Source: Acrasis kona (Eukaryota; Heterolobosea; Eutetramitea; Acrasida; Acrasidae). Taken from it: a stretch of 64,000 bases of DNA. The notes beneath the pieces were generated by a model that saw only the letters and a program-made list of their open reading frames with translations, did not search any database and had not been told where the DNA came from. Location of the stretch: the NCBI GenBank assembly GCA_026419775.2, contig JAOPGA020001391.1, positions 1 through 64,000 on the forward strand, read 5' to 3'. Numbering within the stretch: position 1 is the stretch's first letter; every line of letters starts with the position of its first letter. Below are positions 46,380-54,228 of this stretch, in pieces. Made by a program: the position numbers and the translations under genes.

Positions 46380-48527
46380 ATGGAGTGTTCACCGTTCCTT
46401 TCCCTACAATCTTGGGCTCCTACATCAGGAGATGCATGCTCATGGATACATTACCTTCAATTTGCTGCGGTGACAGCAATTGTACTTCTTGTTCTTGGTG
46501 TGATCGCAATTGAAGCATTAGTTTGCTTCTACTTTGTCGCACGCAAGAGGAAGCTAACAAGAGAGCTACAGGTCCCGCTTCTAGTAGTTGTAATTCTAGC
46601 GTCACTTTTATCATTAGTGACACTCGGTGCCAACATCGTCTCAAGTGTTCAAACCATTAAGATCACCAAAAGCGCCACAGCCACTGCAAATCAAGTACAC
46701 GACCAATTTGGACTTTTATCAGACAATGTGTCCAGCGTGGTACAAGCCATGCCAAAAGTTAATGAAACCTACTGGCCCTTCTACCATCAGGTCAACACCT
46801 CACAAGGTCTCGCAGTACTAGTTAGAAGGTCACAAAAGCCCATTGACATTCAATTACGAGTGGTCAAGGATGACACCGAAGCAGGCACCAGCGCACTAGC
46901 ACTTGCGACCCAGAGACTTGTAGAACTAGACAATAGCTTATCGGAATTCATCAACTCCCAGACGGATATTGATTTGTCCCAAATATATAACTTACCCATC
47001 AATGTGTCTGATTCCACAACGCTTGAGCAGAGCGCAAGAGTTACTAGTGAGTCCATGGAACCTCTCTGGTACAACCACGTGCAAGCAGGAGTCAAGATGC
47101 AAGAAGTATTGGACGTGATCACATTAAACAGAGATAGATTAGAAGCCGTACCAAGCAAAGCCATTCACAACTCAGACAAGGTATTGGAGATCATGAACCA
47201 AATAGTAGAAAACTTGAAACAAGCATCATCAAGAGCTGGTTTGATCAAGACACAACACTTGGACAGAAGCATACCTCACATCTTGACGCTACTAACAGTG
47301 ATTATTGGCATCATTTGTGTTTTGATGGTATTATGTACCTGCTCGCTACCAATCATCATGTTAAGAAAAGTTGCATCGAGAGAAAGTCCAAAACAAATTA
47401 GCGACGCTACATGCATGATTGCAGGTTTATTCTTACCTGCCTTCATCTTTGTCTTTTCAGTTTCACTTTTCGGACTCATGACCACATATCCATACTGTTC
47501 CAATGGAGGTAATGACATTTTAGACCCAAGCCGCATTCCACAAGAATATCGCCTAGAGAACCCTCGTTTCGTTGACTTGCTCAACTTGACCTCAAGGCTT
47601 ACACAGTGCAAGAACAATGAGACCACGTTAGATGCCAGTCTATACGTTTACGAAGACTTACGCACCAACAGTATCCTCATGCCAGAATTCGAGATTGAAT
47701 TCAACAAAGTTGCAAAGGAACTACCAAACATTGGACTCGTCGCTAATCTATTCAAGAAATTCTCCGAAAATGTCGTCAAGTTCACTGCAGCCTTCGACTC
47801 TAATTTGGATCAACTCAGGAACGATAGTGTCTCCTACCAAACATATCTCTACAACGACATTGTGTCTCCTGCTTTGGATCTAAGACGTTACCCTGACTTG
47901 AACATTACAGAGTTCGATAGACTCATCAACAGTGTCAACGCCATCACTTCGGGTCGTTTGGATTTGACTTTTGTACTTTACAATATTTCGTTATTCGACA
48001 AGACTGTTTATGATGACTCTAGAGTTTTGGATCAACGACAACAACTAGTGGACGACTACAACCAGATACAACCCAAGCTTGCCGTCTACAATTCGATCCA
48101 AACATTTACCAACAAATTACAAGACCTAACCGTATCGAACGACATTGTTGCAGATGACATTCGCAACATTACACAAGTCAGTTTGGATGGAATGGCTGCA
48201 TTGGCCATCCTCGAACACGAATTGAAAGTCGGTTACGGAGAACAAATGAGAAAAGCATTACTTTCAATCAACAAGACTCCCATCAAGAACAGTTTGGATA
48301 CTTTGAAGGAGATGAGAGTTGGTGTTTTGGAAAATGGAAGATGTGCCTTCATCGGAGAGTTTGCGGATGCTGCAGAGGATAAAGTTTGTGGATCTGTTTA
48401 CCCTGGTGTTGTTGTGAGCACGGTCTCCAGTGGTGCTGTAACCTTCTTGTTGGCAGTCATTGCGGTCATTGCTGTTTTGATGCGGAACTTTACATATGGT
48501 GTAGAATCACAAAGACTAATAAATTAA
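46380..48527 (+). CDS. Prominin/tweety-like five-helix membrane protein
   Basis: Single exon, 715 residues. Five membrane helices lie at about 27-53, 63-90, 300-325, 342-370 and 678-705. Two large extracellular-type loops (about 210 and 300 residues) contain many N-glycosylation sites (NVS, NET, NDS, NIT) and helical heptads (VRRSQKPIDIQLRVVKDDTE; LRNDSVSYQTYLYNDI). This is the prominin layout, and related to the tweety fold. The cytoplasmic turn after helix 1 is basic (ARKRKLTREL). Prominins organise plasma-membrane protrusions and bind cholesterol. Assignment is by topology and loop character, not by close sequence match. Confidence 0.65.
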   Translation: MECSPFLSLQSWAPTSGDACSWIHYLQFAAVTAIVLLVLGVIAIEALVCFYFVARKRKLTRELQVPLLVVVILASLLSLVTLGANIVSSVQTIKITKSATATANQVHDQFGLLSDNVSSVVQAMPKVNETYWPFYHQVNTSQGLAVLVRRSQKPIDIQLRVVKDDTEAGTSALALATQRLVELDNSLSEFINSQTDIDLSQIYNLPINVSDSTTLEQSARVTSESMEPLWYNHVQAGVKMQEVLDVITLNRDRLEAVPSKAIHNSDKVLEIMNQIVENLKQASSRAGLIKTQHLDRSIPHILTLLTVIIGIICVLMVLCTCSLPIIMLRKVASRESPKQISDATCMIAGLFLPAFIFVFSVSLFGLMTTYPYCSNGGNDILDPSRIPQEYRLENPRFVDLLNLTSRLTQCKNNETTLDASLYVYEDLRTNSILMPEFEIEFNKVAKELPNIGLVANLFKKFSENVVKFTAAFDSNLDQLRNDSVSYQTYLYNDIVSPALDLRRYPDLNITEFDRLINSVNAITSGRLDLTFVLYNISLFDKTVYDDSRVLDQRQQLVDDYNQIQPKLAVYNSIQTFTNKLQDLTVSNDIVADDIRNITQVSLDGMAALAILEHELKVGYGEQMRKALLSINKTPIKNSLDTLKEMRVGVLENGRCAFIGEFADAAEDKVCGSVYPGVVVSTVSSGAVTFLLAVIAVIAVLMRNFTYGVESQRLIN

Positions 48528-48641
48528 TTGTTTTTTCATTTTATTGATAATGCAAATTTGATGGTTGGTCTTCTTTACTCAGAGTATGACAAGCAAAGTT
48601 TAATAGAAGCAAAGACTTCATACACATGAAATTAACTCCGT

Positions 48642-50078
48642 TTAAACTTCTAACTTATCTTCTTTTCTAGATAGACTTCGATTTCCCAGGAAGCGTAGCA
48701 GACGGAAACAAAAATACAAACAAAATCGCAGTCCGAGCACAAGCACCACAATCTTCCACAGGTATTTACATATAATTTCAAAATAAGTTGGATGATATCC
48801 AAACAAGTAGTCAATCTCCCCATCACGTATGGCAAACTTAAGTGAGATGTGACACTGTACTTCATATCCATGCTTCCAATAAAAATCAGGTAAATCAATT
48901 ATTTGAACTCTTTCTAAAAATGACTGGTCCTTCCAATTAACCTCATCTACATCTAAATCTTTTTTGGTTTCTTGGCCCCACCACACTACTTTGATATGGT
49001 AACCTAATTGACTTAAAAAAAACAAAACATCCCAGTTGCATTCTGAGACGTGCTTGCTGATGATGGCACCAGCATCCGGAAATAGCAAAAAGGTTGTACT
49101 TTGCTTTCTTTCGTTCTTTTCGCCGCTACATAAATCGGTAAGGTACTCTCTAAAAACGCCTTTACTGGCCATAAAGTCACATCCTCCAGGTGCTATAAAG
49201 GGTATTTCGATTTCATCTGACGCAATTTTAGATTTCAAACCACCTTCACAAAGCCCAATAACGCGCATTCCTAACTTTTTGTTGAAAAAGGAGGTATAAT
49301 GCGCCTCATGAAAGACTTGATGATATGACTCGTCAAAATATAACAGTAACCTCTGAATGTAATATCGAATTTTCCAGTAAATCTCAGTTCTGTGCTCCAA
49401 GAGCTCTACTAGCATAGTATTATTTTTTTTTATGGAGTTTGTACCATGAATTCTATCAGCCCAATAAAATAGTGGCGGCTCTCCAAATTCATTGTGAATT
49501 GATAGACCATCGGTGCACGAAGAACTACTTAGCCAAGTGTATTTTGGATTACCATGGTCAGTTTTAATTTGAGCACCAGTGATATGGTGTTTGGTGTTGA
49601 ATGCAGGAATTAATATTCCAGCTTGAGTCGACTTGAATTCATTACCAAATCTTCGGAGGCCAGGAAGGAATTCCATATCTTGACTAGGTTTATATGTACG
49701 ATTGGTATTGTTTGTGCAAAATTTTGAATCCTCTGCAGATTTTTTCTTTAATTTTCTTTTTGTTATTTCAGCTAAATGCCCCTCAGACAAAGTTCTGTCT
49801 GAGAAAATGGTTTCTTTGTATAACTTGTTTTTTACAGGACTTGTAAGTATTGGCTTATTTGCTGCTGTGAGTCTCTTCTCTACTTTTCTATCTATTTCTA
49901 AAGTTCTTGATTTTACTTGGTTGGGCTTATCTCCCCTTCCAGGTCTCTTTTTGAGAAAACGAACGACATCGTACAAAATACAAGCCAAGAGTACGTACTT
50001 TACAAAATTCGGCATAACCTCGATCAACGAGAGCGTGATCTGTATTGTGGCCAAAAAAACCCCTGATACGAACTCCAT
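48642..50078 (-). CDS. Membrane-anchored DUF3854/TOPRIM-like protein
   Basis: About 478 residues from ATG 50078 (MEFVSGVFLATIQITLSLIE). A membrane helix at about 25-45 (FVKYVLLACILYDVVRFL) and another near the C-terminus (YLWKIVVLVLGLRFCLYFCF) bracket a soluble domain. That domain follows the DUF3854 order: AGILIPAFNTKHHITGAQIK, KYTWLSSSSCTDGLSIHNEF, GEPPLFYW, VIGLCEGGLKSKIASDE, then TTFLLFPDAGAIISKHV (acidic D in a TOPRIM-like strand), LSQLGYHIKVVWWGQETKKD and LDVDEVNW. DUF3854 is mostly known from primase-helicases of plasmids, phages and transposons. A membrane-bound eukaryotic version is unusual. Role unknown. Confidence 0.65.
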   Translation of the reverse strand: MEFVSGVFLATIQITLSLIEVMPNFVKYVLLACILYDVVRFLKKRPGRGDKPNQVKSRTLEIDRKVEKRLTAANKPILTSPVKNKLYKETIFSDRTLSEGHLAEITKRKLKKKSAEDSKFCTNNTNRTYKPSQDMEFLPGLRRFGNEFKSTQAGILIPAFNTKHHITGAQIKTDHGNPKYTWLSSSSCTDGLSIHNEFGEPPLFYWADRIHGTNSIKKNNTMLVELLEHRTEIYWKIRYYIQRLLLYFDESYHQVFHEAHYTSFFNKKLGMRVIGLCEGGLKSKIASDEIEIPFIAPGGCDFMASKGVFREYLTDLCSGEKNERKQSTTFLLFPDAGAIISKHVSECNWDVLFFLSQLGYHIKVVWWGQETKKDLDVDEVNWKDQSFLERVQIIDLPDFYWKHGYEVQCHISLKFAIRDGEIDYLFGYHPTYFEIICKYLWKIVVLVLGLRFCLYFCFRLLRFLGNRSLSRKEDKLEV

Positions 50079-50387
50079 GGTGTGCACCAAGCCAGATCAA
50101 CCTGAAGTCCAATCAATGTAATTACAATGGCTTGAAACGTTTTCACTGAAAAGAAAGAGATACAGATATGATTAACGAAATGGACCTTAATAACACCGTT
50201 TTGGCGTTTAAACATAAAGACAGCGAGAATGCAATCGTCAGTTTGTTATTTGTTTCATCCAGCAGTGCCATGTCCTTACAATGAGCCTAAAAAGGCTTTC
50301 CCTAAAATTATATATAGCTATGTATACTCAGATCAAAATAATCAGTTGACAACCAAGTTCACAAGATCTTAGACAAAGGAAGAAGAA
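50079..50387. other. Intergenic with a short gene-fragment duplication
   Basis: Upstream of the secreted gene at 50388. Apart from the duplicated fragment at 50219-50258, a TATA-like ATTATATATAGC (50310-50320) lies about 70 bases before the start codon. Confidence 0.45.
50219..50258 (+). repeat. Duplicated fragment of the downstream secreted gene
   Basis: 40 bases here (starting GACAGCGAGAATGCAATCGT) match 50622-50661 inside the next gene at all but three positions. The rest of the gene is not duplicated nearby, so this is a relic of a second copy or a partial duplication. Confidence 0.8.
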
Positions 50388-51188
50388 ATGAAGGTAACGT
50401 TAATACTTCTCGCGCTGCTTGCTGCTTGTGTGCTATGCGATACAAGGTTGGATGTGTCGAAGTTGTACGAAATCAACAACAATCACGGTGTGGACGTCAG
50501 TGATAGGTATGATGGTGTGAAAGATGGAAGGTGTCATATGTACATAGGTGGTAGTTCAACTCACATTCACATTGGGTTCTATTTTGTTAATGGTGGTACT
50601 TGTTCAAAGCAATGGATTAAAGACAGCAAGAATGCTATCGTCAGTTTGTCATTTGTTTCATACAAAAAAAACGGTGTGGGTGCACATTCTTCAGAATATG
50701 TTAAAACTTACGGTTACAGTGCGATGAAAGAAGATCTTCGTAATCTGATACCAAGCTATCTAGGATACAACTTCCCTTTGGTAACAGATCAAAACAACAA
50801 CGTGTTGAAGCACCCTACAACACTACAAAATTATGTCTCTGATTTGAATAAAGAAATCAAAAATTACAACAAAGTGCAAGAAGCAAACCTCAACTCGAAA
50901 CCAGTTCAAATTCATGTCCCAAATCATGGAAAGCCGGACAAAAGAACAGCAAATATTTTTAATCCACTAGTGGAAGATATAGAAGAAAAAGAAGAAGAAC
51001 CAAAAAAAACAAACGAGCGGGGCAACTCTTCTGTTGATACATCATTGAACCAGATAAAGAAACCAAGGAAGACCTCCCATTTGGAGAAGAAAAAAACAAC
51101 GAATTGTATTGGATTGATGTGTAGAAGAATGATTAGTTCCGTCAGGCGATGCTTTGGTTGTGGAAAAGGAAGAAAGCAGAAATACTGA
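50388..51188 (+). CDS. Secreted protein with basic Cys-containing tail
   Basis: Single exon, 266 residues. The signal peptide is MKVTLILLALLAACVLC. A folded-looking part follows (DGRCHMYIGGSSTHIHIGFY; YVKTYGYSAMKEDLRNLIPS). Then a Lys/Glu-rich linker (EDIEEKEEEPKKTNERGN) leads to a basic C-terminus with six Cys (TNCIGLMCRRMISSVRRCFG, CGKGRKQKY). No known family. It may be extracellular or lysosomal. A fragment of a second copy sits 130-170 bases upstream of its start. Confidence 0.6.
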   Translation: MKVTLILLALLAACVLCDTRLDVSKLYEINNNHGVDVSDRYDGVKDGRCHMYIGGSSTHIHIGFYFVNGGTCSKQWIKDSKNAIVSLSFVSYKKNGVGAHSSEYVKTYGYSAMKEDLRNLIPSYLGYNFPLVTDQNNNVLKHPTTLQNYVSDLNKEIKNYNKVQEANLNSKPVQIHVPNHGKPDKRTANIFNPLVEDIEEKEEEPKKTNERGNSSVDTSLNQIKKPRKTSHLEKKKTTNCIGLMCRRMISSVRRCFGCGKGRKQKY

Positions 51189-51254
51189 TTCAATAAAACG
51201 TCTTGTGTATACTACCCGAATGAAAATATAAGACTTGATTTTTGAAAACAAGAC

Positions 51255-51500
51255 TCAACCATGACCCGATCCAATTTTATTCATCTCAAAAATCAAGTCC
51301 TTTTGGTAAGACTCGTAACAACTCATAATACCAGTAGCATAATACAGTTTCCCCTCTTCTCCCTCAGCTTTTTGTGTGTGCTTCACAACATTCTTCTGTT
51401 TTGAGCAGAGTGCATTTGAAACCCTTCTGAAATACTCTACCCGAATGTTCTTTGTGTTGTTTGTTGTATTATACAGCACGCGTGCCTGAGCGCACAGTCT
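51255..51500 (-). CDS. Possible terminal exon of a small gene, no ATG found
   Basis: A minus-strand frame reads NNTKNIRVEYFRRVSNALCS, KQKNVVKHTQKAEGEEGKLY and YATGIMSCYESYQKDL, ending EMNKIGSGHG at TGA 51255. It looks coding and is closed upstream by a TGA with no ATG between. A missing first exon (acceptor near 51445) or a relic are both possible. It lies between two convergent-side genes. Family not recognised. Confidence 0.35.
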   Translation of the reverse strand, partial: RLCAQARVLYNTTNNTKNIRVEYFRRVSNALCSKQKNVVKHTQKAEGEEGKLYYATGIMSCYESYQKDLIFEMNKIGSGHG

Positions 51501-51593
51501 GTTAGTGATGTATGGTCAACCTTAGTACGCGGTTTTATTCAAAACATCTCTTGACTGAGAAACGAACAAAAAGTTTAAAAATATTCAATTATT

Positions 51594-52232
51594 TTATTCG
51601 TTCAAACAAACATTTGCTCTGTTGCTTCTTCTGCATCCGGCTGGCTTTGTTCCTTTGTAGCGAGCGCATACATATCCGAGAAGATCGTCACCATAATCTT
51701 CAACATGTTGTCCGTCAATTACCAACCATGGTACATACTTGTGCGGTGGTTGCAATTGGGCTGTTTCTTGTGCGTTCTCGTGCATAATTGAATTGATTTT
51801 GTCTCCAGTCACACATGACTTCACTTTATTTAATAACTCCTTGTTTTGTACACATGACGAAAGTGCGCGACTTCCTTCCGCTCCGGACCTAAATTGCTTC
51901 TCTAAGCAAACAATCTCGGCGAAAGCAGACCAAGTGTTTCCGTATGTTGTGATCAAGCACTGCTCAATTGCATTTCCTTCGCATTCTTTTTCTCCATGTT
52001 GACATGTGAATACGTATTTACCTCCTTGTTCCTTTTCTCTAGCATTTCCATAAGGAATGAGTCTAAGATTAACAATTTCTTTAACGCCATCTGCATTTTG
52101 CAAACGGGTTAGGTCGCTTATTATCAAACTTTGACATCCTGGGCAATGTGATTCATAGTATAGTGATACAGTGATGTTTTGTGCAGTGCAAATTACAGTC
52201 AAGGCGAGCAACAAGCAGACAATTTTTAGCAT
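51594..52232 (-). CDS. GILT-type lysosomal thiol reductase
   Basis: Single exon, 212 residues from ATG 52232. The signal peptide is MLKIVCLLLALTVICTAQ. The active-site CPGC (residues 30-33) sits in LYYESHCPGCQSLI. The GILT signature follows (CQHGEKECEGNAIEQC), then further conserved Cys (ALSSCVQNKELLNKVKSC) and the PHKYVPWLVIDG motif typical of the family. GILT enzymes reduce disulfides of proteins in acidic lysosomes. In a phagotrophic protist this would help digest food. All motif cysteines are present. Confidence 0.93.
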   Translation of the reverse strand: MLKIVCLLLALTVICTAQNITVSLYYESHCPGCQSLIISDLTRLQNADGVKEIVNLRLIPYGNAREKEQGGKYVFTCQHGEKECEGNAIEQCLITTYGNTWSAFAEIVCLEKQFRSGAEGSRALSSCVQNKELLNKVKSCVTGDKINSIMHENAQETAQLQPPHKYVPWLVIDGQHVEDYGDDLLGYVCARYKGTKPAGCRRSNRANVCLNE

Positions 52233-52479
52233 TTTTTTTTACTTGAGGTGACGGAATTTCTTTGTTGGAGATCAACCCAGATCGGAGATTCAAAATCCGA
52301 TCTATGACGATCGAACTCCGTAACACATATGCTTAAAACATAATTATAACCACAAAGGGTGCTCTAGTACGTCCTTCAACTTCTAAAAAACTTAAATTAT
52401 GCACAGATCCATTCTATGTATTTTGGATATCGTTGTAACTATTTAATTCGATTTTGTTGTAAACTTGTGTCAAAGTTTT

Positions 52480-53148
52480 ATGAGCTTTACTTACTGCGAG
52501 GACGGGTTCTACGAAGAATGTATTTGTGCAGTTTGTCACGATGTATTGGATAATCCAGTTTTTATTGATGCATGCGATCATGTGTTCTGTAAGTTATGCA
52601 TACAGCAGTGTATGTCACATGAAAAGACATGCCCAGTGTGTAGAACAAGCATAGATAATAGGAATGTTAGGGAAGCTTCTAGAATGATCACAAATATTTT
52701 GGACAAATTGATGGTATCATGTAACGATTGTGGCGAAAAGATGAGAAGAAACAAGTTCGAAGCACACACACAAGAATGTAGATATGTATGCCCCCTAGGT
52801 TGTGGTGACACATTATCTTTGTCAACACACGCTCAGCATAACATGATTTGTTCAAAAGCAGTTATACATTGTCCAGCACATGAGGTTGGTTGCCCATATG
52901 TGAGTGAGAGAAACATAATGGTGCACCACATAGAAATTTGTGCTTTTCACCAACTTAGAGGCTTAATTACAGACTGTAAAACTTGTATAAAACATTTGAT
53001 GAATAGGAATGAAGCCCTGGAGCAAAAGATTGAACTTTTGACGGGAGAGGCTGAACAACAAAATCACTTTCCAAGTGTTCCACAAGCCCCCATGCATGTA
53101 TATCCGTCCGAATATGATGAAGATAGTAGCGGGTGCGTGATTTTGTAA
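52480..53148 (+). CDS. RING finger with TRAF-type zinc fingers (probable E3 ligase)
   Basis: 222 residues from ATG 52480 (MSFTYCEDGFYEECICAVCH); the longer frame begins at a TTG. The RING-HC finger is complete: CAVC, C-D-HVFC-KLC, CPVCR. Two or three TRAF-type zinc fingers follow (VSCNDCGEKMRRNKFEAHTQ; CRYVCPLGCGDTLSLSTHAQ; VIHCPAHEVGCPYVSERNIM). A short coiled coil (NRNEALEQKIELLTGEAEQQ) and an acidic tail end the protein. The layout resembles RNF41/NRDP1 and PDZRN N-termini. It probably transfers ubiquitin; substrates unknown. Confidence 0.87.
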   Translation: MSFTYCEDGFYEECICAVCHDVLDNPVFIDACDHVFCKLCIQQCMSHEKTCPVCRTSIDNRNVREASRMITNILDKLMVSCNDCGEKMRRNKFEAHTQECRYVCPLGCGDTLSLSTHAQHNMICSKAVIHCPAHEVGCPYVSERNIMVHHIEICAFHQLRGLITDCKTCIKHLMNRNEALEQKIELLTGEAEQQNHFPSVPQAPMHVYPSEYDEDSSGCVIL

Positions 53149-53156
53149 ATATTGTA

Positions 53157-53740
53157 TTACCTCGGAAATGACTGTATATAATTGTCGCGAATATGTTGCT
53201 TTGTATTTGATAAAAAGTATTTTAATTTAGTTGCTTTTAAATCATACTCCACCAGTCTTGAATCTAACAATATGAATCTACACAAAAAGTAATTTTTCAT
53301 TTGTTGTCTGCATGCGGTGTAGATCAAGATGCATCTTTTTTTGCTGAAAGTTGATCTCACGAAAGTGTTTCTATACAAGATTATTCCCTTTTCTTATATG
53401 ATGCGTTTAGTTTGATAATACACCTACTAGTACTTTCTGTTATGACCTTTGATCCATCTTGGTCAACCATTTTTACCAGAAATTCTGCCCGTGAGAAAAA
53501 CATCAATGGATGTTTGGGTTACCACACTATACTAAAAATTATTTAATACGAACACACCAGCCTCCGTTGCGTATAATTTGATCAACATCAGCTTTGGAAC
53601 AAAAGGGGTCTAGGATTTCAAACTAAACTAACGCTAACACTTTTTCGGAGAAATTCTTTAAACACGATTTGATCTTTAGCAGTTGGAATTGGAGATATAA
53701 CAGGGCGAACGAAGGACTGTGACAAGGAAGTCTTTTTCAT
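53157..53740 (-). CDS. Cluster of small coding exons, gene structure unresolved
   Basis: Three or four protein-like stretches lie in order. (1) ATG 53740, MKKTSLSQSFVRPVISPIPT, spliced over a 43-nt intron (53623-53665) to FEILDPFCSKADVDQIIRNG, stop 53539. (2) A frame over 53384-53518 with FFSRAEFLVKMVDQDGSKVI and SRCIIKLNASYKK. (3) ATG 53334, MHLDLHRMQTTNEKLLF, joined by a 25-nt intron to VEYDLKATKLKYFLSNTKQH, stop TAA 53157. Stretches 2 and 3 faintly follow the strand order and final helix of SRP9, but that is a guess. They may be two or three small genes or one multi-exon gene. Confidence 0.4.
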
Positions 53741-54175
53741 TAGTAAGAAATTCAAGTAATAATAAAAAACCAAGAAAGAACCTCATGGGAACGGACTAGG
53801 AAGGTGATCATCCCGCTCATTAACAAATACTTGACATTCATTCAGCCATCAGCGTTGAAGGTCGCCACGTCACGAGTAAAAGACAAATCAGTTATCTAAC
53901 AAATGAAAAATATAATGCATATGAGCACACAACATAAATTATCTTACTTTGAAACATTCTTCTTTGTATTTCTCCGCATGCAACACAACAACTGCCTGTG
54001 GGTTCTTCTTTAAAAAACAACAGGCTACATATGGGACCTGTATTGTAATTGTTATTTTAGTATTGGTCCGCGATATTGACTATTATTATCATTTCACAAA
54101 AGTTGAGTTAACAGTTTGTGAAAAATAGCAAAAGCAAACCACACCTCGTATTTTTCCATTACGAGCACCCAGATA
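53741..54175. other. Intergenic upstream of PABP
   Basis: AT-rich. It holds the promoter and leader of the PABP gene on the plus strand and the upstream side of the small exon cluster on the minus strand. No coding frame is supported. Confidence 0.4.
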
Positions 54176-54228
54176 ATCATACACATAAGAAAAAACAAAA
54201 AAAATCAGAAAACTACAAAAACAAAAAT
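54176..54228 (+). promoter_or_regulatory. A-rich leader of the PABP mRNA (likely autoregulatory)
   Basis: About 53 bases directly before the PABP start codon, mostly A in runs of 4-8 interrupted by single C, T or G. In other eukaryotes an A-rich 5' UTR in the PABP mRNA binds PABP itself and represses its translation. The same feature at the same place makes this role likely here. Confidence 0.7.
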
